Notes under the pieces: model-generated
What the model saw: the letters and a program-made list of their open reading frames with translations, nothing else
Database searches by the model: none
What the model was told of the DNA's origin: nothing
Shown: piece by piece, positions 1-5,176 of the stretch
Layout: every line of letters starts with the position of its first letter
How positions within the stretch are numbered: the first letter of the stretch is position 1
Program-made: the position numbers and the translations under genes
Assembly (NCBI GenBank): GCA_934486875.1
Contig: CAKSPU010000074.1
Location: forward strand, 1 to 5,609
Direction: 5' to 3'
Length of the DNA: 5,609 nt
DNA from: an uncultured Oscillospiraceae bacterium
GTDB lineage: Bacteria; Bacillota; Clostridia; Oscillospirales; Ruminococcaceae

Positions 1-66
1 GAATACACCATTAACGGCGAGGATATCCCGAGTCCCAGAAAGATATCGTTCAGACCGAAAAATTAA
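1..66 (+). CDS. C-terminal end of an unidentified protein (5' truncated)
   Basis: Frame 1 is open from the first base and ends at TAA 64-66, giving 21 residues that begin EYTINGED and end SFRPKN. The codons (AAC GGC GAG GAT ATC CCG) match the style of the other genes here, which supports real coding rather than chance. The tail is basic and proline-containing, with no recognisable motif. I do not recognise the family. No convincing intrinsic terminator follows, so transcription could continue into the next gene. Confidence 0.55.
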   Translation, partial: EYTINGEDIPSPRKISFRPKN

Positions 67-118
67 TTTTCTAATGATATTTTAATCTTAATCACAATCG
101 GGTTTAATCCACGTCGGA

Positions 119-124
119 TATAAT
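119..124 (+). promoter_or_regulatory. Possible -10 element (TATAAT) for the first UBA-like gene
   Basis: A perfect TATAAT lies about 30 bases upstream of the ribosome site of the gene at 173. No acceptable -35 hexamer is found 15-19 bases upstream; the 17-bp position reads AATCGG. If functional, it would be weak or would need an activator. TTTAATC repeats occur at 81-87 and 103-109. Confidence 0.35.
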
Positions 125-152
125 AATCACAATGAAATAAAAGTCATATACG

Positions 153-158
153 AAAGGA
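153..158 (+). promoter_or_regulatory. Ribosome binding site AAAGGA with unusual spacing
   Basis: AAAGGA lies 14 bases before the ATG at 173, which is longer than usual. It lies only 4 bases before an out-of-frame ATG at 163 that opens a five-codon ORF ending at TGA 178-180, across the real start. An in-frame stop at 164-166 rules out an upstream ATG/GTG/TTG extension of the gene, so ATG 173 is the best start. Confidence 0.5.
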
Positions 159-172
159 ACCAATGATTTATT

Positions 173-685
173 ATGACTGATTTTGAAAATGTAAGCGAAC
201 TTGTTAAGAAAACAGGCGCAAGTTTTGAAGAAGCAAGATATGCATACGAAGCCTGCGGCAAGGATATGCTTGCGGCGGCTGAAATGCTTGAAAAAGCTCA
301 TTACAGAAATGAGAGCATAAACGATATGTTCCGAAATGCACGGAATAGTTTCAGAAAGGGCGGCAGATATGCTGCGGGCTGTGCGGGAAATATTTTCACA
401 AAGCTCCGCAGAAATTATGTCAGCATCGCAGGCAGCAGGGAATATTTCTGTATGCCCGTAATAGCCGCAGTTTTGTGTATCATATTCTTCGGAAGCTTAT
501 TTGTTCCCGTTGTGCTCATATCCCTGCTTTTCGGAGTAACATACACATTCTACGGCCCCGATTTTTCCAAGAAATTCGTTTTCGGCTTCATAAGACCTGC
601 TCCCGCTCCTCAGTCTGCGCCCACTTATGAATATAAAAAGCCCGATGATGAGGGTCCCTGCGATAACGGTTTCTTCAATAAGTAA
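173..685 (+). CDS. UBA-like domain membrane protein, DUF4342-related (paralogue 1)
   Basis: A 170-residue protein of unknown function. Residues about 4-44 form a compact three-helix pattern of the UBA/EF-Ts N-terminal type (ELVKKTGASFEEARYAYE, then DMLAAAEMLEKA). A basic linker (about 50-80) follows, then a short strand-like piece (YVSIAGSREYF, 82-92) that leads straight into a hydrophobic block (about 95-124), long enough for one long or two short membrane segments. The tail (130-170) is soluble and rich in proline and charged residues. This order matches the neighbour at 825, so the two look like diverged paralogues; the DUF4342 resemblance is weaker here than there. No signal peptide is seen, and the N-terminal domain is inferred to face the cytoplasm. 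UBA-like helices usually bind proteins or peptides; the ligand here is unknown. The gene appears to be its own unit, ended by the hairpin at 691-728. Confidence 0.8.
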   Translation: MTDFENVSELVKKTGASFEEARYAYEACGKDMLAAAEMLEKAHYRNESINDMFRNARNSFRKGGRYAAGCAGNIFTKLRRNYVSIAGSREYFCMPVIAAVLCIIFFGSLFVPVVLISLLFGVTYTFYGPDFSKKFVFGFIRPAPAPQSAPTYEYKKPDDEGPCDNGFFNK

Positions 686-690
686 TACTT

Positions 691-728
691 TGCCGCATTT
701 TCAGAATATAATACAGGAAAATGCGGCA
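691..728 (+). terminator. Probable intrinsic terminator after the first UBA-like gene
   Basis: A perfect 12-bp inverted repeat, TGCCGCATTTTC (691-702) and GAAAATGCGGCA (717-728), encloses a 14-base loop, five bases after the stop codon. The tract that follows (TTATTAATATAATT) is AT-rich but not a clean T-run, so termination may be partial. The arm could also stabilise the mRNA 3' end. Confidence 0.6.
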
Positions 729-745
729 TTATTAATATAATTCGG

Positions 746-774
746 TTGTAATCGTTTCATTTTTATGGTATAAT
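746..774 (+). promoter_or_regulatory. Sigma-A-type promoter of the UBA/regulator/lipase/kinase/thioredoxin cluster
   Basis: The -35 is TTGTAA (746-751, four of six consensus bases), the spacer is 17 bp, and the -10 is TATAAT (769-774) with an extended TG at 766-767. The predicted start is near 781. That is too close to the ATG at 789 for a leader with a ribosome site, and supports translation from ATG 825. Confidence 0.75.
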
Positions 775-810
775 GAAAGGCAAAGCTTATGGTGAATTTG
801 AAAAAAACAG

Positions 811-817
811 AAAGGAG
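811..817 (+). promoter_or_regulatory. Ribosome binding site AAAGGAG that fixes the start at 825
   Basis: AAAGGAG sits 7 bases before ATG 825. The longer in-frame reading from ATG 789 has no ribosome site and would begin almost at the predicted transcription start, so 825 is preferred. Confidence 0.75.
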
Positions 818-824
818 TCTTCCT

Positions 825-1265
825 ATGGAGCATCACGAGATGGCTGAAAAGCTTGTGGAAAAGTGCGGGATATCCTATGAAGAGGCAGGAGAAGTGCTCA
901 GGGAAGCAAACTTCGATCTGCTTGAAGCTATGATAATCCTGGAACGCCGTGGTAAGCTCGGTGGTTCAAAAAGCAACAAGTATTCAACCGGTATGCAGCC
1001 CGATTACTATGTTTACAGCGAAAAATCTGCTGCGGACGCTGAGAATATCAAGGAATTTTTCAGCCTTGCGTGGCAGAAGCTCTGCGAATTTTTCAGAGAT
1101 ATCCTGAAATACCGTGTGGTCATTTCCAAGGACGGCAGGGATATACTTGAATTTCCGCTTATACTTGCAATTATCCTGATGTGCTGCACCGTTGGTCTTT
1201 GCTTCCTGATCGTAATAATCACGCTGTTTAACGGGTGCAGCTATTCCATAAAAAAAGATATTTGA
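825..1265 (+). CDS. UBA-like / DUF4342 membrane protein (paralogue 2)
   Basis: A 146-residue protein starting MEHHEMAEKL. Residues about 5-43 form a UBA-like three-helix domain (EKLVEKCGISYEEAGEVL, then FDLLEAMIILERRG). After a polar linker (44-74), residues about 75-137 follow the DUF4342 pattern: a helix, then a strand pair with a basic/acidic turn (YRVVISKDGRDILEFPL, 96-112), running into a membrane segment (about 111-135). A short lysine-containing tail follows. DUF4342 is known as a domain of unknown function often fused to a UBA-like helix bundle; the assignment is by eye. It is the first gene of the cluster, 15 bases before the response regulator, so co-expression is likely. A role as a membrane adaptor or accessory sensor for the two-component system is inference only. 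Confidence 0.82.
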   Translation: MEHHEMAEKLVEKCGISYEEAGEVLREANFDLLEAMIILERRGKLGGSKSNKYSTGMQPDYYVYSEKSAADAENIKEFFSLAWQKLCEFFRDILKYRVVISKDGRDILEFPLILAIILMCCTVGLCFLIVIITLFNGCSYSIKKDI

Positions 1266-1280
1266 TGGGGGACAGGTTTT

Positions 1281-1964
1281 ATGCCAAAGATTCTGATAGT
1301 TGAGGACGAACACCAGCTTGCAAGATTTATTCAGCTGGAGCTTGAACACGAGGATTATGAAACCGCTGTTGCAGGGGACGGACGGCAGGGACTTTCCCTC
1401 GCCGAAAGCGGAGAATTTGATCTTATCCTCCTTGATATAATGCTGCCTGAGCTGAACGGTCTCGAAGTGCTGAGACGGCTCAGAAGGGCTGAAAATAATG
1501 TTCCCGTGATAATGCTTACAGCGAGAGATTCGGTAATGGATAAGGTGTCGGGGCTTGATATGGGCGCTGACGATTATATCACAAAGCCTTTTGCCATAGA
1601 AGAGCTGCTTGCGAGAATCAGAGTTACTCTCCGTCAGCACCGTCCTGCGGAAGATAACAAAACAAAGGGCGATGTTATCACCTTCAAGGAGCTTTCAATG
1701 GACACAGCAAGGCATACTGTTACCTGCGGCGGAAAGCCGTTGGAGCTTACTGTCAAGGAGTTCGGACTTTTGCAGGCGCTCCTTGAAAATGTTTCCATAG
1801 TCCTTACCCGTGAGCAGCTTCTGGAGCGTGTATGGGGCTATGATTATTTCGGAGAGACAAATGTGGTGGACGTTTATATAAGATACCTCAGGAGCAAGCT
1901 GGAAGAGGTGTCGGAAACAAAGTACATTCAGACCGTCAGGGGAGTAGGCTATGTCATCAAGTGA
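1281..1964 (+). CDS. OmpR/PhoB-family response regulator
   Basis: A full-length 227-residue DNA-binding response regulator, typical for the family. The receiver domain (about 2-115) has the acidic pocket E8/D9, the phospho-acceptor D52 in LILLDIMLPELNG, the switch residue T80 (IMLTARD) and K102 in ITKPF. The C-terminal winged helix (about 130-227) shows the family landmarks LTVKEFGLLQALLEN, REQLLERVWGYDY, the recognition-helix region VVDVYIRYLRSKLE and the closing TVRGVGYVIK. It should be phosphorylated by the kinase at 2786-4105 and act as a dimer on direct-repeat sites. ATG 1281 is preceded by a purine-rich GGGGGA (1267-1272). Its last 14 bases overlap the start of the lipase-like gene, indicating translational coupling. 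Regulon unknown; I do not assign a named regulator. Confidence 0.95.
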   Translation: MPKILIVEDEHQLARFIQLELEHEDYETAVAGDGRQGLSLAESGEFDLILLDIMLPELNGLEVLRRLRRAENNVPVIMLTARDSVMDKVSGLDMGADDYITKPFAIEELLARIRVTLRQHRPAEDNKTKGDVITFKELSMDTARHTVTCGGKPLELTVKEFGLLQALLENVSIVLTREQLLERVWGYDYFGETNVVDVYIRYLRSKLEEVSETKYIQTVRGVGYVIK

Positions 1965-2769
1965 TAAACTGAAATATCCTGTTCTGCTTGTTCACGGAAT
2001 GGGATTCAAGGATTATAAGCTTGTGAATTACTGGGGACGTATCCCGGAAGCACTTGAGAAAAACGGCGCAGAGGTCTACTACGGCAGACAGGACAGCAAC
2101 GGCAGCATTGAGAGCAATGCAGAGCAGCTTAAAATGTCACTTGATGCCGCTCTTGCGAGATCCGGTGCCGATAAAGTGAACATTATCGCTCACTCAAAGG
2201 GCGGGTTGGAGGCAAGGTACCTTATCTCGACCCTCGGATATGCGGATAAAGCAGCATCTCTTACAACGCTGTCTACACCTCATAACGGTTCGGTCACGGT
2301 GGATAAGCTTATGAAACTGCCGCAGGGTGCTGTTAAATTCGGCTGCGGTGCGGCTGATCTGTGGTTTCGGATACTTGGGGACAGCTCCCCTCATACATAT
2401 GAAGCCGTAAAGAGCTTCCGAACTGCCGATGCGGAGCGGTTCAACAGGGAAAATCCCGATGCTGAGGGAGTTTATTATCAGAGCTATGCTTTTGTAATGA
2501 AGAAAATGAGCTCGGATATGCTTATGGCGTTTCCGTGGATAGTTGTAAATCATTTTGAGGGCGAGAATGACGGTCTGCTTGCGCCTGCTTCCGTTAAATG
2601 GACAAATTTCAAAGGAGTTTACTACGGCAGCGGCAGACGGGGAATATCCCACTGTGATGAGGTGGATATGCGCAGAAGCAGACTTTCCGCTGACAAGAGT
2701 GACGGTATTTCTGACATTACAGAGTTTTATGTTGATATAATAAACGGACTCAAAAAGCTCGGCTTCTGA
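1951..2769 (+). CDS. Lipase/esterase-like alpha/beta-hydrolase, cytoplasmic
   Basis: A 272-residue alpha/beta-hydrolase of the triacylglycerol-lipase type. Visible motifs are the oxyanion-hole strand PVLLVHGMG (H15-G16), the nucleophile elbow AHSKGG with S82, STPHNGS (108-114) just after the following strand, the acid D207 in GENDGLL, and H234 in GISHCDEVDMRR, a full Ser-Asp-His triad in the right order. The elbow has Ala in place of the first Gly of GXSXG, as in Bacillus subtilis LipA-type enzymes. Unlike secreted lipases it has no signal peptide or membrane anchor, so it probably acts in the cytosol or at the inner membrane face on an acyl ester; the substrate is unknown. The start ATG 1951 has AGGGGAG (1938-1944) 6 bases upstream and overlaps the response-regulator end by 14 bases. 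Its position between a regulator and its kinase is unusual. Confidence 0.88.
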   Translation: MSSSDKLKYPVLLVHGMGFKDYKLVNYWGRIPEALEKNGAEVYYGRQDSNGSIESNAEQLKMSLDAALARSGADKVNIIAHSKGGLEARYLISTLGYADKAASLTTLSTPHNGSVTVDKLMKLPQGAVKFGCGAADLWFRILGDSSPHTYEAVKSFRTADAERFNRENPDAEGVYYQSYAFVMKKMSSDMLMAFPWIVVNHFEGENDGLLAPASVKWTNFKGVYYGSGRRGISHCDEVDMRRSRLSADKSDGISDITEFYVDIINGLKKLGF

Positions 2770-2771
2770 AA

Positions 2772-2780
2772 AAGGAGGTG
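2772..2780 (+). promoter_or_regulatory. Full-consensus ribosome binding site AAGGAGGTG for the GTG-start kinase
   Basis: AAGGAGGTG is fully complementary to the 16S anti-Shine-Dalgarno end and lies two bases after the lipase stop. It supports GTG 2786 as the kinase start (GGAGG to GTG spacing 7). The strong site may offset the weaker start codon. Confidence 0.75.
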
Positions 2781-2785
2781 GCTGT

Positions 2786-4105
2786 GTGGAAAAAAACAAG
2801 CCCGATAACAGCAGCTCTATCGCAGGGCAGATAACCGCCAGCAGGCAGCTTGAACGACTGGGGCAGTATTTTCTCTGCGACCTGCTTATTATCGTATTTT
2901 CGGTGGTGAGCTGGTGCATAGCAGCAGAAGCAAATTATGTTTCCGTGTTCAACACCGATATCGACCGCAGCTTTGTTTTTGATTTCAGTGGCGTTACAGC
3001 AGATTCGGGAGGCGAAAATCTCTGGGCTGCCCTTGGCACGGGAATTTATCATTTCGGCGAACACTCGGTCAGATGCGGCACATTTGCAAGGATACTTACC
3101 GTTGGTATGGCAGCTGTGGCTATGATACAGGTAATCATATGGCTGCTGACCTTTCTTCCCGAGTATTTCAGAGCTAAGAAAATGCTCAGTCCCCTTAATA
3201 AGATCGCTGTCACGGCTACGGAGCTTACAGCAGCCGCACACAACAGCCAATATAATTTTGATGATATCGAGTCAGCTATCGGAAAAATAGACCCTATGGA
3301 TTCGGATATTCATATCTCTACGGGAAACCGTGACCTTAAGCGTATCGAAAAAGCAATAAACGATCTGCTTGACCGAATGAGGGAGGCATACAAAAGCCAG
3401 TCCCGCTTTGTTTCCGATGCATCTCACGAGCTGAGAACGCCTATTGCGGTAATCAAGGGCTATGCGGATATGCTTGACAGATGGGGCAAATCCGATGAAA
3501 AAATACTTGACGAGGGTATCACGGCGATAAAGAACGAGTCGGAGAATATGAACAAGCTTGTTGAGCAGCTGTTATTCCTTGCAAGGGGTGACAACGGCAG
3601 GCAGCCTGTGAATATGACGGAATTTTCTCTTTCGGATATGATAAGGGAAGTCCACTCGGAAGCGGAAATGATCGACCCTGACCACACCTACAACCTTGAT
3701 ATTAAGGATGAGATAAATGTTTATGCCGATATCTCGATGATGAAACAGACTGCACGAATTTTGTGCGATAATGCGAAAAAATACACCCCCAAGGGCAACA
3801 CCGTTACCCTCCGAGTTATGAAAAATGAAAAAGATGAGAATTGTTTTGAGGTCCAGGATACGGGAATAGGCATTGACGAAAAGGATATCCCGCTGATCTT
3901 TGACAGATTTTTCCGCTCCGACCCTGCAAGAAACCGTGAAACGGGCGGCACAGGTCTTGGACTTTCGATTGCCAAATGGATAGTTGACCGTCACGGCGGA
4001 CATTTTGAGGTCATATCATACAAGGACATCGGCACAAGAATTACCGTTTGTCTCCCGAATACTACCGCTCAGACTGAGAATAATAATCCTGCAAGATCTT
4101 TATGA
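2786..4105 (+). CDS. Membrane sensor histidine kinase
   Basis: A 439-residue HisKA-type sensor kinase starting at GTG. Residues 1-28 are cytoplasmic. TM1 spans about 29-47, an extracytoplasmic loop about 48-102 (no recognised sensor fold), and TM2 about 103-124. A HAMP-like linker (about 125-205) contains a polar insert (NFDDIESAIGKIDPMDSD) between its helices. The H-box FVSDASHELRTPIAVIKGY carries the phospho-accepting H214. The ATPase domain shows the N-box ILCDNAKKYTP (N329), G1 DTGIGI (358-363), F-box FDRFFRSD (372-379) and G2 GGTGLGLSIAKWIVDRHGG (387-405). All catalytic boxes are intact. It should phosphorylate the regulator at 1281-1964, from which it is separated by the lipase gene. 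The stimulus is unknown; the short outer loop would suit intramembrane or envelope sensing, which is inference. The gene ends 14 bases before the thioredoxin start. Confidence 0.93.
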   Translation: MEKNKPDNSSSIAGQITASRQLERLGQYFLCDLLIIVFSVVSWCIAAEANYVSVFNTDIDRSFVFDFSGVTADSGGENLWAALGTGIYHFGEHSVRCGTFARILTVGMAAVAMIQVIIWLLTFLPEYFRAKKMLSPLNKIAVTATELTAAAHNSQYNFDDIESAIGKIDPMDSDIHISTGNRDLKRIEKAINDLLDRMREAYKSQSRFVSDASHELRTPIAVIKGYADMLDRWGKSDEKILDEGITAIKNESENMNKLVEQLLFLARGDNGRQPVNMTEFSLSDMIREVHSEAEMIDPDHTYNLDIKDEINVYADISMMKQTARILCDNAKKYTPKGNTVTLRVMKNEKDENCFEVQDTGIGIDEKDIPLIFDRFFRSDPARNRETGGTGLGLSIAKWIVDRHGGHFEVISYKDIGTRITVCLPNTTAQTENNNPARSL

Positions 4106-4107
4106 TG

Positions 4108-4113
4108 AAAGGA
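4108..4113 (+). promoter_or_regulatory. Ribosome binding site AAAGGA that fixes the thioredoxin start
   Basis: AAAGGA lies 6 bases before ATG 4120. The earlier in-frame ATGs at 4102 and 4105 have no purine-rich site upstream and would put this motif inside the coding sequence, so 4120 is preferred. Confidence 0.7.
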
Positions 4114-4119
4114 TTTTTT

Positions 4120-4428
4120 ATGGAAATAAAGGATTACAGAGAGTTTGAGGAAAAAGTCCTGAGAGCGGGGGAGCCTGTGCTTGTGGATTTTTATGCATCG
4201 TGGTGCGGTCCCTGCAAGATCATGGCTCCCGTTGTAAGTGAACTGGCTGAAAGCGGCGGTGAATTTTCCGTGTATAAGGTCGATGTGGATAATGTCTCGG
4301 AGGCAGCAGGAAAGTTCGGCGTGTCAAGCATACCCACGTTCATTGCTTTCAGAAACGGTACCGAAATTGCAAGAATAACAGGCGCTGTTTCAAAACAGAA
4401 GCTTGTCGGGCTTATGGACAAGGCTTGA
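4120..4428 (+). CDS. trxA: Thioredoxin
   Basis: A 102-residue single-domain thioredoxin, close to the usual 102-110. It has the classic active site [14 protein letters not shown] (C29, C32), the buried acid D23 in VLVDF, the YKVDVDN strand, the cis-proline loop GVSSIPTF (P72) and the conserved ARITGA turn. It is a cytosolic dithiol reductant that would be recharged by thioredoxin reductase, which is not in this window. It has no signal peptide or membrane anchor. Starting at ATG 4120 gives normal thioredoxin length; starting at 4102 would add six residues. It is the last gene of the two-component cluster, and its stop codon lies inside the -35 box of the queF promoter. The symbol reflects family membership; genomes of this kind often carry several thioredoxins, so the primary-trxA assignment is uncertain. 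Confidence 0.92.
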   Translation: MEIKDYREFEEKVLRAGEPVLVDFYASWCGPCKIMAPVVSELAESGGEFSVYKVDVDNVSEAAGKFGVSSIPTFIAFRNGTEIARITGAVSKQKLVGLMDKA

Positions 4429-4453
4429 CATATATCGGCATTTGCGCTATAAT
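4425..4453 (+). promoter_or_regulatory. Consensus sigma-A promoter of queF
   Basis: TTGACA (4425-4430), a 17-bp spacer and TATAAT (4448-4453) match the sigma-A consensus exactly. The -35 box overlaps the last base and stop codon of the thioredoxin gene. The predicted start is near 4460, giving a leader of about 73 bases before queF. Such a strong promoter suggests that control acts after initiation, in the leader. Confidence 0.88.
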
Positions 4454-4459
4454 AATATC

Positions 4460-4532
4460 AAGGATAACCGCCATAAGGCAGAAGCCATATGACGGTTATA
4501 ATTTTACTGCTATTTATGGAAGGACGATAAAA
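4460..4532 (+). promoter_or_regulatory. Structured queF leader, candidate preQ1-type or other cis-regulatory RNA
   Basis: The leader has a perfect 7-bp hairpin, ATAACCG (4464-4470) with CGGTTAT (4493-4499), and a small inner hairpin GGC-AGAA-GCC (4477-4486). Bases of its loop can also pair downstream: CCATAA (4471-4476) with TTATGG (4514-4519), and GCAG (4478-4481) with CTGC (4507-4510). TTATGG includes the first two bases of the queF ribosome site GGAAGGA (4518-4524). The leader could therefore form a pseudoknot or switch between folds that free or hide the ribosome site. queF genes are known targets of preQ1 riboswitches, whose aptamers are compact pseudoknots. However, the class I tail (A-rich with ACUA) is not present, and I cannot assign a known class. 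Confidence 0.45.
4518..4524 (+). promoter_or_regulatory. Ribosome binding site GGAAGGA that fixes the queF start
   Basis: GGAAGGA lies 8 bases before ATG 4533. The open frame extends upstream to the promoter, but only 4533 has a ribosome site and gives normal QueF length. Its first two bases can pair with CC at 4471-4472 in the leader. Confidence 0.75.
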
Positions 4533-5030
4533 ATGGAAGGCAGAACAGCAGAGGAAAAGCAGGGGATAACGCTCCTCGGCAATCAGAAAACCAAGTACCC
4601 CGATGATTACGCCCCACAGGTGCTTGAAACATTCGTTAACAAGCACCCGGACAATGATTATTTTGTAAAATTCAACTGCCCTGAATTTACAAGCCTTTGC
4701 CCTATCACGGGACAGCCGGATTTCGCAACCATTTATATATCATATATACCCGATATAAAAATGGTGGAATCCAAGTCGCTCAAGCTTTATCTTTACAGCT
4801 TCCGCAACCACGGCGATTTTCACGAGGACTGCGTGAACATAATTATGAAAGACCTTATCAGGCTTATGGATCCGAAATATATTGAGGTATGGGGAAAATT
4901 CACCCCCCGTGGAGGAATTTCCATTGACCCGTACTGCAATTACGGCAGAAAGGGCACTATGTTTGAGGAAATGGCACTCCGTCGTCTCACCGAACACGAT
5001 ATGTACCCCGAAAAGGTTGATAACAGATAA
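4533..5030 (+). CDS. queF: NADPH-dependent 7-cyano-7-deazaguanine (preQ0) reductase QueF
   Basis: A 165-residue QueF of the short, single-domain type (the Bacillus subtilis kind, T-fold). It reduces the nitrile of preQ0 to the amine preQ1 with two NADPH, in queuosine tRNA-modification biosynthesis in the cytoplasm. The signature residues are all visible: the catalytic cysteine C56 in [14 protein letters not shown], which forms the thioimide with the substrate, D63 in the same motif, the QueF motif ESKSLKLY (E79 onward), and substrate-binding H97-E98 in [12 protein letters not shown]100 matches the second cysteine of the protective disulfide known in the B. subtilis enzyme. ATG 4533 fits GGAAGGA and family length. 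The gene has its own promoter, a structured leader and a strong terminator, so it is probably a single-gene unit. No other queuosine genes are in the window. Confidence 0.96.
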   Translation: MEGRTAEEKQGITLLGNQKTKYPDDYAPQVLETFVNKHPDNDYFVKFNCPEFTSLCPITGQPDFATIYISYIPDIKMVESKSLKLYLYSFRNHGDFHEDCVNIIMKDLIRLMDPKYIEVWGKFTPRGGISIDPYCNYGRKGTMFEEMALRRLTEHDMYPEKVDNR

Positions 5031-5044
5031 TTAATGCGGTCTAC

Positions 5045-5098
5045 AGCAGAAAAGTCACAGCTATTTGCGGCAGTACGGTGACTTTTCTGCTCATTTTT
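5045..5098 (+). terminator. Strong intrinsic terminator after queF
   Basis: A perfect 14-bp inverted repeat, AGCAGAAAAGTCAC (5045-5058) and GTGACTTTTCTGCT (5078-5091), with a 19-base loop, is followed by CATTTTT. It starts 15 bases after the queF stop. The opposite strand lacks a T-run on its exit side, so it acts for + strand transcripts. Confidence 0.88.
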
Positions 5099-5110
5099 AT
5101 GCTCAAGCCC

Positions 5111-5139
5111 TTGCATTTTTTTTAATATTGTGTTATAAT
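5111..5139 (+). promoter_or_regulatory. Sigma-A-type promoter of the downstream gene
   Basis: TTGCAT (5111-5116), a 17-bp spacer and TATAAT (5134-5139) with an extended TG at 5131-5132. It lies just after the queF terminator and about 38 bases before the next start codon, making the downstream gene a separate unit. Confidence 0.75.
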
Positions 5140-5176
5140 AACAAGAGTTTGATTTTAAGGAAAAGGATTTGATGCT

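Noticed and set aside
59..70. AT-only palindrome AAAATTAATTTT at the end of the first partial gene, as a terminator or binding site
   Set aside because: It has no GC pair to stabilise a hairpin and no loop, and such palindromes are frequent by chance in AT-rich gaps.
707..712. TATAAT in the hairpin loop after the first gene
   Set aside because: It lies in the loop of a probable terminator with no -35 partner, and a better promoter lies 40 bases downstream.
789..824. ATG 789 as start of the second UBA-like protein
   Set aside because: No ribosome site, and only about 8 bases from the predicted transcription start. The internal ATG 825 has a strong site.
984..1640. Long antisense reading frame of 218 codons opposite the second UBA-like gene and the regulator
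   Set aside because: It spans two genes with clear domain signatures on the + strand, has no recognisable motif, and reflects low stop density on the complementary strand.
2194..2919. Long antisense reading frame opposite the lipase-like gene
   Set aside because: The + strand has a complete catalytic triad and ordered motifs; the antisense product is of low plausibility and crosses a gene boundary.
4102..4119. ATG 4102 or 4105 as thioredoxin start overlapping the kinase stop
   Set aside because: No purine-rich site upstream, and the AAAGGA motif would fall inside the coding sequence. ATG 4120 gives standard family length.
4425..4532. In-frame upstream extension of QueF by 36 codons from TTG 4425
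   Set aside because: It would require translating the promoter and leader, has no ribosome site, and exceeds normal QueF length.
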